Numbered from the stretch's first letter, positions 1 through 11,968 are shown. The stretch: DNA of 64,000 bases from Moniliella sp. 'wahieum' (GCA_003971905.1 RSEE01000032.1:186001-250000); one strand, 5' to 3'. Notes: a model not told the origin generated them from the letters alone. Program-made: numbers and translations.

Positions 1-1388
1 TCCACCCGCCGCCGCCACGTCCACGCCCGCTGCGCATCGGTCAAAACAGACGTGGCGTGCTCCAACCCAATCGCGTAGTCGTGCAGATCCAGCACCCCGC
101 ATTGGACCGAGGCACCAGTCCCACTTCAGCAGCCGTCTCCGCCACCTCGTCGCCCCGCCAGTCAACTGACCGGTAATCCTCTGCCACCTGCAACTCAGCC
201 ACCCCTTCTTCGGCCGAGGTGCCGGCGATCAGCCCCATCTCCACCTCCGCCCCAGTACTTGGCAGGCCAGCTGCCCCGCCCACCAGTACTGCCCCTGGTA
301 TATGCAGTCGTTCCACCGCTTTGCCCACCGCATACGCACCTGGGCTGATGAAACCAGTTCCGCCCCCTTCAAAACGGTTGAAAGAGAGGATGCCGCGTCA
401 GCTGGGTCAGGGCTTGTTCGCCCATAGCCGCGCTCACTAGCCGCACCGACACGAGTCGGTCGGGACCCTGGCCACCGAGGTGAAGTAAGGAGGCCAATGA
501 CCAAGTACGGTAGTTCCCTGGCCAGCCGATTGTATGGAACACACTCCCTGGTGTATGGTGCTCCGGACCGACACGCCAAATTTGCTCGTAGAAAGAAGCG
601 TTGGAACGTATCCCCTTGGTGGCGGGAAAAAGAGTCGCGTCAGCAACCACCGCCGCACTCGTCGTACCTTCCAGCCCATCAGCCAGGAGCGTCACCGGCG
701 CTGCCCATTCCTTCTTGTCCCGCCAGCACCCCTGCCACCCCAATCTTGTGTGCCGATTCGGGGTGTCGATCCCATATCACGTCCGTCTGCTGGGCCGGCA
801 CAATGTTCACCCCCATGCGCGTTGCCTTTTAGCCAGAGCCGCGATGAGCGCCGTCGTAGAGACGATCTGTCGGTCCCGCAGGCCCGTCGATGTCAACCCC
901 CGAAACTTCTTCAGTGAAAGGGGATAGTGGCGGGAAGGAGTGAGAAAGTAGGCGCGCTCATCCGTAGTGGTGTGCAGCTCAACTGGGCCTGCGAAGTGCC
1001 ACGACGGCAATAGACTTTGCAGTGCACTGGTATTGACCACATCGTGCGTTCCGCCCACGCAACGGGCGAGAAAGGAACGTCAAGCACGCTGATCCGCACT
1101 GTGTCCTTTTCCTCCTGAGCCAGTTGGGCAGCCTTGACTGCTGCGCTGAGTCCGGCTGGACCGGCGCCAAGAATTAAGACATCGCACGTGTCCTGGGACC
1201 CCCTTTCCGGATCCCAACTTCCATGTCGGGGGGGTAGGAAGTGGCGATTCGTCGAAGATGAGGGAGAAAAAAGTAGAGTGTCGTAGGAGGGGAACAGAAC
1301 GGGTGGTGGATGGAAGAGTCGAGGCGGAGAGGGCACGGACTAGGGCCATCGTGGCAAGACACGAATACCGTCGCCATCCTAGCACCAT
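1..1388 (-). CDS. CIR2: Electron-transfer flavoprotein:ubiquinone oxidoreductase (ETF-QO), 3' part beyond window edge
   Basis: Likely mitochondrial inner-membrane flavoprotein passing electrons from ETF to ubiquinone. Start candidates are ATGs at 1388 and 1349; both lead into a basic, Ser-rich presequence. Around 1190 comes the FAD dinucleotide fold (DVLILGAGPAGLSAAV). Then, in shifted frames, a block like the family's 'ALxELLPxW...FLT' region (near 1000-900) and the diagnostic block HHTPGSVFHTIGWP followed by a YRTW...LLHL stretch (about 470-560). A C-terminal stretch resembling GGKAL...GGALIGxSAG appears near 260-330. The iron-sulfur domain should lie off the left edge. Several frame changes are needed, as in other genes here. 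Some family blocks, such as the GAHILSG region and the R-rich FAD contacts, look more divergent than expected, so a divergent paralogue is possible. Family call is from recalled motifs. Confidence 0.72.
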
Positions 1389-2209
1389 TGCTTCGGCCTC
1401 TCAGATCTCAGGCGAGAAGGACGGCGCGAGGAAGATTACCTAATGCAGCGTAAAAAAAGCCACGAAACACTGCGCAAAATGGGACAGTATCATGCATCAG
1501 ATCGATCATCGATTTTCGGCTGATTCATCAGGCCTTCGGCCTTGGTTACATCACTCCTCCCTCTTCGCCTACGATCGCCTACGAGGATCAGGCCAGCAGG
1601 GTGGCGATCACCGACGTCCCGCTCGCTCGCCCGGCACATTTGCAGACCCCTCGCGCTCCCCCTAGTAGGAGACCAATGGTGTTGCCAGTAAGTCAGGAAC
1701 CCCTCTGCCGCCATTAAATTCATCTCCAAATTGATCTAGCCCTAGGGGGTACGGATGAAGCTGATGAGAATAAGCGCCATACAGGGCATTGTTTGTCATC
1801 GTCTCTCCCTTGCTGTTCCGTCCTCTACCCTGGCCTCACCGGTCACCCCGCAAGCAGCCCCGACCCCGTCATCGATAGCACTCACTATCTGTGGCGATTC
1901 CTCCTCTATCTCTCCGCTAGTGTCGATAGCCCCAAGGGATCGGGAGGTCTCGCCAACTCGTCCCTGTGGTTTGTGTTTTTTTGGCGAATGCCAGTATGGA
2001 TTCAAAAAGAGGGAGACGCTTCCTCGACAACGACGAGCCACGCCTGGCGAGTGCAATGTTAAATGATCCTACTCGCTTCACAGAACATAGCATTTGCACC
2101 CTTGTCGCTCCTCTGAACAGGCCTCGCACACCACCTCCACCCGTACCATGGCCCAGAAAAAGGAAGCGGGATTGTGAACGCGATCCCTAGGGACCACACA
2201 GCGCGCGGC
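1389..2209. other. Intergenic, no gene seen
   Basis: About 820 bases between the 5' end of the ETF-QO gene and the 3' end of mL58, both on the minus strand. It must hold the ETF-QO promoter and the mL58 terminator. The short open frames here have no recognisable protein features. Confidence 0.5.
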
Positions 2210-2814
2210 TCACCACAGCTTCCTCCTCTCGATGCGCTCGGCGTGCTTGATCCGCTGCGCAATCGACCACCGCTTGCGCCGCTCATCATCGACCATGATC
2301 GCGTGCTGACGCGTAGGCCGGGTGGCCGGAGCGACCATACGGATCCAGAGCGGCTTGACGCTGTACATGCGCGCCAGGGCGTAGATGTTGTACTTGACCG
2401 GGTCCGAGGCGCGCAAGCGCTGGATCGCAATGATGTCCGCGGCGGTCAACGGGGTCTGACGCGGGTTCGCCGCCGGTTGCAACGGCTGGGTCTCACGGCG
2501 CGTAGGAGGCGGCAGCGGCGCATCGCCCCCGAGTCGTCCGTGCCCGTCCTGGCATCTTTGCCATCCAGGATCGGGACAGGACCATCGTCGTGCTCTCCGG
2601 CGGCTCCACCGACGGAGGCGGGCGCACCACAAACGTTTCACCCGTCGGCAACCGGCTCCAGCCCGCTCTCTCTTGTCCTCTTCCAGAGGGTCGCGGCTAC
2701 GCCGAACGGGGGTCACATGCGAATGGCGCCCTGCCACGTGCGAGGTAGAGAAGGAACGACGCTGCCCCCCCATCGGAAGGGGAGCGTCAAGCTGGCGCGA
2801 GCTGCAGTGTGCAT
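2210..2814 (-). CDS. MRPL20: Mitochondrial large-subunit ribosomal protein mL58 (MRP-L20 family)
   Basis: Fungal mitoribosome large-subunit protein. The C-terminal half is in one frame and fits the family: LTAADIIAIQRLRASDP, then an SVKPLWIRMVAPA block (family 'SPLFVxxVAPA'), then a basic helix ending ERIERRKLW and stop. I chose the ATG at 2814 because it opens an arginine/serine-rich import-type presequence that, after a frame change at a run of seven C (2764-2770), continues into RRSFSTSH, a common presequence ending. The middle also changes frame: a VVRPPPSVEPPE stretch, typical of the family, is in another frame. Length about 195 residues is normal. It lies only about 40-50 bases downstream of the probable end of the SQR gene on the same strand. 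Confidence 0.82.
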
Positions 2815-2863
2815 ACTGCGGGTGTTCGTCGCGGGGGCCAGCGTCTTGGGGTTAAGCCATCCC

Positions 2864-4338
2864 TTAGACCCGCCCAGTTGCCCTTGACCATGGAGCTGTA
2901 GTAGACGCGAGGGAAAAATTCCTTCTTCAGGTACCAGAATGCGCGCATGGGCTCGCCTTGGTCGATGCCAAACTTGGCAAACGACTCCTTGGGCTGCCCA
3001 CCGTATTTAAACTCAGCCAAGAGCACTTTACCGTACTCGGTGATGAGCGGGCAAGAGGTATAGCCGTCGTACGCAGCAGGCAGCTCCGTCGTACCGGGGT
3101 TGGCCATGGTGAAGAGCATGTTGGCTACCGTGACAGGCGCTTGGGCGGTAATCGCAGCGGTCGTCTTGGAGGTAGGAAGGGACGAGTCACCAAGCGACCA
3201 AATGTTCTTGTACTTGGTGTGCTGCGTCGTGGCCGGGTCGACATCAACAAACCCGCCCTGTTCAGCGGCAAGAGGGGAGTTCTTGATAAAGTCAAGCGGG
3301 CCCATGGGGGGCGAGACATGCAGCAGATCGTAGGCACGCTCCAACGAACCACCGTCAGGTGGTAAAGGTGGCCACCTTCTTTCCGCATCGATCTTGACAA
3401 GGTTGGTGTTGAACAAACCCTCAACCTGGCGTTCCTTGCGCAGCTCCTCCAAAACCGCACTGTACTTGGGCACACCAAACATCGTTGGCAACCCATCGAG
3501 GAAAGAGACCTTGACACCCTTGGTGGGATCCGACGGCGAGAACTGGCCCGCTCGCTTCCAGTGGTCCAACGCCATCCACATGATCTTTTGCGGGGCTCCG
3601 GCGCATTTGATCACGGCAGCCGGTTGGGTAAAGATAGCCTGGCCCTTGGTGAGCGCCTCAATAGCCGGGAAGACGTGGGGACAGTGTTGTAGCCATAGAT
3701 GCTGACCACACCGGTCTCTTTGGGGTGAGCCAAAGCGTCAGGAAGACCCTCAATGGCATCCCAGTTGGTCTTGATACCAGGAGCAACACCAGCTGCTCGT
3801 AGGTGATCGTGCGACCGTCGCGCGTCTTGATCTCGTTTGTCTCGGGAGCAAAGTGGCGACCGAGTCGGCCAAGTAATCGATTCCGGCCGTCTTGCCAGGC
3901 ACAGCTTCGGTGACAGTGAGTTCCTTCATACTCCGACGACCTTCTCGCGAGTGCGCACACCGCCGCCGACAAGAGTCCAGCCTGGCTGGTAGTCATGGAA
4001 CTCGGCCGGGTCAATCACAAGGATCCGCACGCCGTCCGTGGGAAGTACCCCGACTTGGCGACCTCCTTGGCCACGGCCTGGCCGGCAGTGCCGCCGCCGA
4101 CGACGACGAGACGGTAAGCGTGCTTACGTGCCTCGCCCGCACGCTGGCGGCGGAAAAGGCATCGTCGGCAGCGGTAGTAAGCGTACGGCGCGGGGTGGGC
4201 CGGGGCGCGGAGGGAGGCGGCGGTGGGGTAGGCCAAGGCCGAGGCCGAGCGGAGTGTGCTCAGGCCGCGGGTGAGGGCAAGCGGAGAGCGGCGGGCAGAG
4301 CGGACTGCCAGCTGCAGCGGAACGAGGGATCCAGCCAT
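2864..4338 (-). CDS. HMT2: Mitochondrial sulfide:quinone oxidoreductase (SQR, HMT2/SQOR type)
   Basis: FAD enzyme of the mitochondrial inner membrane that oxidises sulfide and reduces ubiquinone. ATG at 4338 opens an Arg/Ser/Ala-rich presequence, then the FAD motif VVVGGGTAGQA. In later frames come DYQPGWTLVGGG, a TYEQLV block that in another frame continues VAPGIKT, and a long clean frame from about 3614 with IKCAGAPQKIMW and YDGYTSCPLIT. The cysteines in KCAGAPQK and YTSCP match the redox pair of mammalian SQOR. The C-terminus (KKEFFPRVYYSSMVKG) is the membrane-associating tail. The stop is uncertain: TAA triplets lie at 2864-2866 and 2852-2854 in one frame, while another frame stays open into mL58. 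At least three frame changes occur. Divergent from the MetX-like gene across a 491-base promoter region. Confidence 0.9.
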
Positions 4339-4829
4339 GGTTATCGCCGCCGCGGGGGTCGTCGTCGTCGTCCAGAAGGGACAAAAAGACAGGCCAGGGG
4401 AGTCGAAGCGCAGCGGCAGCAGCGCCGGCCTGGGAAAGAAGGAGAGCTTCTTGCGGGCGCGGCGGAACGCATGGCACGTTCCGCCTTCCGCCCAGCAGGA
4501 CGCTGGGACGATTGAAATGTAAATGAGGGAGGCGTCTGAAACTTGCAGCAGCCTGCCAGCTCCACGTGAGAGGCGACGCAGGGGCGTATTCAATCAAAGT
4601 GCGCACTCGCCCAGTGGGATGCTCCGATCCGCTCACAGCTCAGACTGGGCTCGTGCACGGCTCCCTTCCAGTGCTGCAAATCTAAGTAGATCCACGACCC
4701 ACAGCCGACTGTGGGGAGGCCCATGCGAACCAGTCGTGGTGTACTGATAGCGCATGTCCGCCTGGGGCTGATATATGATCGCCAGCCTCGCTTCCCCCCC
4801 TCGCCACCCGCCCCCCCTCCGCCCCCGCC
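4339..4829. promoter_or_regulatory. Divergent promoter region, SQR / MetX-like
   Basis: The 491 bases separate two divergently transcribed starts, so both promoters must lie here. Next to the plus-strand start (about 4793-4829) is a C-rich pyrimidine tract running up to the ATG. The SQR side has GA- and GC-rich sequence with no clear TATA box. Confidence 0.5.
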
Positions 4830-6050
4830 ATGCCCGCCCCAGCCCAGGTCGATGCGGCAGCGCAGACATTTGCCCTGGGCGACTTTGAGCTGCAGAGCGG
4901 AGACGTGCTCAAGGACGCCTACCTGGCATACAAGACGTATGGCCAGCCCTCCAACCCCCTCATCTTCCCCACCTGGTTCACCGGCACACTCACCGAGGTA
5001 CGTGCCTCCTTCTCCCCCCCCCCCATCCCGTCTTCTCACACGTTGGTTCTCCCAGGGCAACGAGTGGCTCATCAGCACCCCTGCCCATCCGCGCCGTGCG
5101 CTGGATCCCGCCAAGTTCTTCATTGTCTCGGTCGCGCTCTTTGGCAACGGCGAGTCGTCCAGTCCGAGCAACACGCCCGGCGCCCAGGCAGGCGCCAACT
5201 TCCCCACACCATGTACGACAATGTGCGTGCGCAGCACCAACTGGTGCGCCACCTGGGCAAGTCCAAGTTGATCGTCGTTGGCTGGTCCATGGGTGCCGGT
5301 CAAACGTTCCAATGGGCGTCGCAGTACCCCGACATGGTGACGCATGCCTTCCCCTTTTGTGGGGCGGCGCGGACGAGCGTGCACAACCAAGTGTTTATTG
5401 ACAGTGTTCGCAAGGCCATCGTGACCGACCAAACGTTTGCTGAAGGCACCTATTCTCCCCATGCCCCTCCTACCAAGGGCCTGGAGGCAATGGGACGGTG
5501 TATGCCGGATGGGGCTTTTCCAGCCGTTTTACCGGGCCCGCCTGTACACCAAGCCGCCGTTTAACTACCCTGACCTCAACGCGTTCCTGGTCAACTTTTG
5601 GGAAAAGTGGGCCACCTCCAAAGACGCCAACAATGTCCTTCGTCATGTATGGACGTGGGCGCATGCCGACATTGGTGCGCAGCCCTTGTACGCCGGCGCA
5701 TCGAAGCGCGACGTGCCACCGTCCCAGGGGGGCGCATGGGAACGTTTGGTGATTTTGGCCCGATCACCGAGCAAGATGATTTGGCTTTCCAGCGCGCACT
5801 CGAAGCGATCCAAGCACGTGTGCTCATTCTGCCCTGTCGCACCGACCTTACTTCCCCCCCGAGGACAGTGAGGCGGAAACCAAGGCGATCCCCCGCGCTG
5901 AGCTCAAGGTCATCGAAAGTATCTTTGGTCATTGGGCGGGGGACCGGGCGATAGTGCGGTGGATGCCAAGTTCCTAGACGATTCGATCTATGACTTTTTG
6001 GCCAAATATGCAGACGAGATTGACTCGCCATACACCCAAGGTGTAAGTAC
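4830..6050 (+). CDS. MetX-like alpha/beta-hydrolase acyltransferase family protein
   Basis: Alpha/beta-fold protein of the homoserine O-acetyltransferase-like superfamily. ATG at 4830 follows a C-rich tract. A 58-nt intron (4998-5055, GTACGT...CCCAG) splits the first exon in frame after TLTE. The oxyanion-loop region is FPTWFTG. The nucleophile elbow is GWSMGAGQ (Ser) near 5283. The Asp is probably in ILPCRTDL (about 5825) and the His in FGHWAGGPG (about 5930). The AxRTSxHN and VYAGWGFS blocks fit an uncharacterised MetX-like subgroup; canonical Met2 has GGSMGG, so a true homoserine acetyltransferase is doubtful. Four or more frame changes lie between 5210 and 5945. After DSPYTQG (6045) a GTAAGT could be a donor, so the last codons and the stop are unsure. 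The substrate is unknown. Confidence 0.8.
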
Positions 6051-6547
6051 TGTGGTGGACGGTTTGTCCGGGTGGAGTGCTATCCACTCGACGTTTGCTG
6101 GTGCTGTATGGCCCATGATGCATGATACGCCAACGCCGAATGCGTCGCCTGTTCATGCCCACCGTCCTCTTTTTCGTGTGGGTCTGCGCTCGCTTCCTTA
6201 CGTTTTGAATCCTTGCTGTCGCTCAAGTTTCCATCCTCCCGCTTGAGTCGTGTACACCCAAACTGTTCCATCCTTGGTCCGTGTACAAGTGAGTCGCACC
6301 GCGTCCCATGGCTCCTTACTGGAGGAAGTACGGGACGTTTCGTCGCAGGAGGCCAAGTGAATGCCGTCCTGATTCCCCTACCAATGCAAGACGTGGCAAC
6401 GGCGCGAGGTTGGCTCTATCACATTACCAACGCAGGTACAAACGAGGGGAGACGCTAGAGGGAAATAAAGATTAGAAGGAGAGGGGTGGGACCTCTACAG
6501 GAAGTGTAGTGTATATACTGTACATGCGCAGAACCAAGCGACGGTTG
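6051..6547. other. Intergenic or 3' untranslated DNA
   Basis: Between the convergent ends of the MetX-like gene and the large disordered-protein gene. A possible terminal intron and short last exon of the MetX-like gene could fall here. Otherwise nothing supported. Confidence 0.4.
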
Positions 6548-9500
6548 TCAGCCCGGTGAGCAGGCGGGAGAGGGTTTTAGCGTAAAGACAGTGCCGCGTT
6601 CGGAGGGCTCCCGATCACCTGCACCACCTCCCCTAGCATCCACACTGTACCGGCTAATGGTAGAGCGGTGGTGGTATGGGTGTGGCCGCGGGGGGGGCCG
6701 TTGTTGGTCCCGTCCCAGATGGACGAGGGGCGTGGTGGGGCGGTACGGTTGGGTGCAGTAGGCTTCGGTGCCTGTGCTGGGTCCCATATCCTGAGAAAGG
6801 TCTCTGTGCCGGGCCGGGGGGGAAGTGTCCCACGTCGGAAGAGGCCCATAGCCAGCCGAAGCCGCCTTAGGAGACGCTAAACCGAAGCTGAAGGCGAGGA
6901 GACGGGGTACATGTCGACAAGTCCCCCAGCCCAATGGGAGGGGCAGGAGGACGAGGGGGTGGAAGGGAAGTCTTTTGGGCCCCAGCAATGGGATCCGACA
7001 CGCGCAGTGCCCTCGACGCCGGATTGGAACCAATAAGTGAAGGAGAAGGAGAGAGTTGGTAAGGATGAGGGATAGAAGGTAACTGCTGCGTATGTGTGGA
7101 AGCGAAGGAGAGAATGCCAGCCCAACGGAGGTTGGGTCTGTATTGGAGAGGTCGGGTTGGACCGAGTGGTTGGTAAGGGCTCATTCACCTGCGCAAAGTT
7201 GAGGCTCGATATGGGGTCTTTGCCAAACACAGGGCTTGTAGGAATCGGCCCACCGAGAGTGGGCGGATTGGACAAGGATCGAAATCGAGGTCCGACAAGC
7301 GTTGCCGCATCGGGGTGGACGGAGGCGGCGCCGGGGACCCTGGAGAAACAGGTGCCGCTTGAACAGGTTGGGTCGGTGGAGCAGAAGGGTGCGGTGATGT
7401 GATTGTAGGTTGACGATGGGGGGCAGCAGAGGGTGGCGCGGACAGACCATTGGAAGACGAAGAAGAGGAAGAAGGTGCATCTGTAGTTCGTCGAGCGGAA
7501 AGAGTTTTGGCCGTAAAGGTGCGGACCTTACGGAACATTGACGGATTGTGTTTGCGGGCCATGGAAGGTGTGCTCGGGCGCTTTGCGGGAGCGAAGGTGG
7601 AAACTCTGGTTCAGAAGGGAGCTTCTCACCCCCTTGCGTCACGGGGGGGTATAATTGGAACGGTGGGGGCACCAGGAGGGTGTATGAAGGTGGTAAAGGC
7701 GGGTGGCATTGAGCTTGGCATGGGGCTTGTCGTCCATCGATTCTTGTCGCTGGCAACCTAGACGCACACATCCGTTAGCAATCAACGGACTCTGACATAA
7801 GAGGAAAAGACCTGATACAAAATCGATCGGGGAAACGAGAAAAAGCAGGGATGAAGCAAGGGGACGAAGAGCAGCAGGGTCAGAACGTACATGAGCCCCA
7901 TGGGATGAAAAATGAGCCAGCCCCTCAGCCAAAGGAGGAGCCGATCGAGTTCGAGGTGGAGAGGGCACCGGTCCTTCCTCAGGAGCCCGCAGACAGGACG
8001 ATCTGACTAGGTGCCCTCGGCCCCAAAGCCGCGCAAATCGTGATGGCTTGCCTTGAGACGCGGACGAGGTTTGAGGGAGAGGGTCAGTGGCAGGAACGGG
8101 GGGCGCAGGTGCGGTCTGAGGTTGTAGAACCGGCACTGACTGTGCCAAATAATAGGGTGTGCCATTCGGGTCGACAAGCACTGGCTGAGGAAAGGGCCCG
8201 GAATGTGAGGAACCAATGCCGAGGTGGGCTGGAAAAGGCGGCAGTCGGATCAGAATTGCCTTTCGTAAGGTCGGCGCGAATCTGGGCTAACGCTGTAGGG
8301 TCGGCAATGGCGTACCCGTATTGGCCTGGATTCTGCATCACCGCGGCGGGGGGGTATAATCCAGCCCAGTAAGGAACTGAAGGTGCCGATTGGGAAGGCA
8401 GCCACGGCGGAGGTGGTAACGCAGGCTCGCTCGGACCGCGTACACGGGCCGCTGGTTCTAAAGGGGAACGTAGTACCTCCATTCGGTTGGATGAGTCGTC
8501 AACTTGGGCTGAATCCTGTGGCAGCGGGATGTTTTGCCCAGGACCGGCAGGAGACGAGTCCAAATTGTTCCCTCTTGACAGGGAGGATGGATCTCTATCC
8601 ACGCCATGGGCAGCGGAAGCGAGCGACCCCCGGGATCTGGTGCGACTGGGTGGGCCATCCCACCTGCCGCTATCGCCTTCTTCTGGCCTCAGCCGTTCTT
8701 GGTCCTGACGCGATTGCTGCCGACTCCCAGAAAGTGATGGCGCATGCGCCTGGGCGGGCGAGGGTGGAAGTCGCATGGCTCGAGTGGGAGGCGAAAGAAG
8801 CCAATCCTTGTTACCAGAAGGAGGCGGGACCCGCTTCCAGAAGGGGATAAATCCAGCTTGTCCAGGTCGTGAGGACGCGGACCAGGAGCACTCTTTCGCC
8901 CTGAACGGACGTGAGAAGGACGGGTTGCATCTGTAGACCGACGGGGCCGGCCGGTGCTGACCGGTGGTAGTCGAAAGAGCGGTGAAATCGGACAAGATCA
9001 TCCGCTTGAAAATCAGAATCACCTTCCGGGTCCAAGGCCCAGTCGCGGGCATCAGGTGGAACTCGAGACTGCGCGGGAGAGTAACCATCATCAGGCTCAG
9101 CATACCATCGACGAGATCTCGTACTGGACCGGTGTCGCAAGGTCCTAGGGCGAGATCCCGTCCCCTCCAAATCGTCCGAGTCCGAACCCGAAGACGAGGA
9201 GGACAGCGTGTTGTGGTAGTGTTCACTCTTGGTGCGCGAACGACGCGATCGACCAGACCCAGACCTTGCCATCTTTCGACGAGACCATTCCGATGAACGG
9301 GAACGCCGACGATGGGAATGCTCGCTCACTGCTGTTTCCACTCGCTGGTCCAATTCGCCAGTGAGATTCGCGATGGCCCGACGGAGATTCTTTCATACGT
9401 TGTCAGCATTGAGAAATGGTCATGAGAACAGGGAAGAAAGGCATACCTCGATCTCCTGAGTTTGCCGATCCAACATTGCGCGTTGCCGGACAATCTCCCT

Positions 9501-11909
9501 CGCAAGCCCATCGTCATGGGCATCAGGCACAACTGTGGCAACCTGGGAGTCCCCTGAATCTGCAGGGGTACGTTGCGGGGCTTGGGCTCCAGTCCACCGG
9601 GGAGTTGTTGGGCTTAGGACGATCGCGTCTTGTTCTGCATCGGCAGAGGTCCACAAAGCGCTCGCAGGTGCACCTTTCCCCTGCTTGCGACTCCGCGAGC
9701 CAGACCGGTTGACCAACTGCGGGGGGGGAGACCACCTGAGAAGACTGTGGTGTGCTCTCCCACGTCGTATCCCCCATCCCTTGTCGTATGGACACGGATT
9801 CAGGCGGTGACACAGTAGAGCTATGCCCCGTGTTAGGATCGTACAGGGAAGAACGTTCCAATCCTGGTTCAGCAGGCCCCTCAGGACGTGGATGAAAAGT
9901 TGCAGCCACTTGGGAAGTGATGAGGCCCATCTCAGAAGCAGTTGATCTCTCATCAGTGATGGCTTGGCTTGTGGGGAGGGGACGCAAGGGATCAGTATCC
10001 ACCGAGGCCTTCTCCACTAAGTGTCCTGCTTTCCTTGTGTCGGCCTGGGGCACAGTTGGTGCACGTTGGCCCGTAAATCTCGGTGTAGCCAGACCCACAG
10101 AAGAAGAGGTCCCATATGGAGGAACACCCGCCGGAGTAGCCTCCTGAGGTGACGAACGCGTAAGATGATCAAACGAACCAAGCATACCCGAAGGTTGAGG
10201 ACGTTTCTGGGGACAGGGTCCGAGGCCGAACCAGTCCCGACACATCCCTTTCGAGCTCAGTGGAAGATGAAACTGTAGAGAGAGAGAGGCGATCGGGAGG
10301 AAGATGGGTAGGGCCATCTGCCTTGGTCCCATGCCCCGGTTGGTGCCCTTTAGGATCAGCCACAGTAGGATGGGATAGACTTGTAGGTACCTGATCCTCA
10401 AGAGGCCGAGCCAATCCATGCTGTGATGGACTTCGCCACCTTGGGGTGGGCTCGTACCCCCGAGCGACCGTTCGAAAGAGGAAGGTAACCAACTGGGGTT
10501 GGTCTTGGGCAAGGGGAGCGATGATGTACTCGAAGAAGTAGGATGGCCACTTTGGGCAACATCAATCTCCTCCAGCGACATAGCCCAGGAGCCCAAGCCA
10601 AAATCAACCTCGTGCTCCAAGTCCAGGGGTTCTTGACCTTGGTCCCGATGCTCGTCAGAGGACATCATTTGCCCATCGGAGGAGACTCGACTACCGGAAA
10701 ATTCGGCAAATTTGGTCCCACAGACAAATCCAAAGAATGAAGCGTAGCCCGCGTGCGGCGCGGGGTACTCGAATCATCTGAGGGCTCATCAAACTCAAAC
10801 GTGCTGCGATGTGGAGACGGGTGGGGATCAAAGGACAAGGCGTTCCAGGGAGCGGAGGGGAGCCCAAGCGAGGAGGGGTGGATTGTTGAGAGCCAGACTG
10901 GGATGATCTCAATCGAAGGTGGGCAGGGGATCTTTGACGGGGCCCATGAGTCCCAACAGGCTCAGACGCCACATCACTTGGAGGCAGATCAGTATCCTGT
11001 CCCCTTTGCCCACGCGAGGGCCTATCACGCTTGAATGCTGCAGTCAAAGGAGCAGAACGTGGTGTCGAAGTGAGTTCGGCTTCCGACGCTGAAGTCACAG
11101 AGGCAGGGTGGTGGTAGCGGATGGAAGGCTTGCGCGGGGATCCCACCTCATCCACGCTGGGCGCTGCGCTCCCTTCGCGCAGAGCAGAGCGAGGAAAGAA
11201 ATGGGAAGCATGCATGCCGGCAGGGCTGTGGGGTGAAGGTGTTCCCAAAGGGGCATTGGGAGACAAAGACCCAGGTTGGTCCAAATAAGGCGAAGGTGTG
11301 CTGCGGAGGGAAGTGTGCTTGGCCGAAACTAAGACCAACTCCTTCAGCCCACAACGGACCTTCGCTCAAGGATGCGAGAAGAGGATCGCCTAGAGGCTAA
11401 TGATCCTGGCATCAAGGCAACTTCGAGCTCAGGGGAAGGAGTAGACCTTCCCGTCGAGTCTGGCAAGGCCGAGCAGACACAGCAGGATCAATAGCATCGT
11501 CTGGCGGGAGTTGAGTCGTGGTGGAGGCGGGGGGCGGACGGGAAAGGTTGGTACGGGGAACGCGTTCAGAAGGGGTGTGAGAGCGTATGCGCCGCCTGAT
11601 CCGACCCAGAAGCCCAGTCGAGAGAGTGGGATGCGCGACTGCGCTGGTCCAGCTGGTCCTGGGAGTCGTCGCGAGCAGAAACAGGATTGGCACTGTTCAC
11701 GTCGCTGTCCTCCCAAGGCAGATTTAGCGCAAGGGCGAGCTGTTGGAGGGTAGCATCAGGGGTCGCTTGGCCCCCGAGCCACCGCGGGTGTGAGGGGCGA
11801 ACGACTGGGGCGGTCGGAGCGGCAAGTGGTGAAGGAGCGAAGGTAGGGGCCGACTGGGTGATGGCGGGGGCAGAGGGACTGTCGCCGCGGCGACTCGCAG
11901 AAGAGGCCA
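6548..11909 (-). CDS. Very large disordered Ser/Pro-rich protein, function unknown
   Basis: Not recognised. Minus-strand frames overlap end to end for over 5 kb with protein-like composition, joined by the kind of frame change seen in the known genes. The likely start is the ATG at 11909 (MASSASRRGDSPSAP). The product would be about 1,700 residues, mostly Ser/Pro/Gln/Arg. A short coiled-coil-like stretch (LAREIVRQRAMLDRQTQEIE) near 9450-9510 continues as NLRRAIANLTGELDQRV across a 57-nt intron (9390-9446, GTATGC...GAAAG). An SR-like basic stretch (RRRSRSSEWSRRK) follows near 9300. A second intron fits at 7758-7890 (GTACGT, CTAAC branch, CTAG). C-terminal boundaries are uncertain, and it could be two adjacent genes. 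The coil suggests a scaffold or cytoskeletal role, which is speculation. Confidence 0.5.
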
Positions 11910-11968
11910 TGCGCGGCGAGGAGGCTCTGACAGCGGCACCCAGCAGTGAAAGGTAGCAGCAAGCGGTA

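Noticed and set aside
4830-6050. Bona fide homoserine O-acetyltransferase (MET2)
   Set aside because: Nucleophile context GWSMGAGQ and the VYAGWGFS block differ from Met2; only the wider superfamily is supported.
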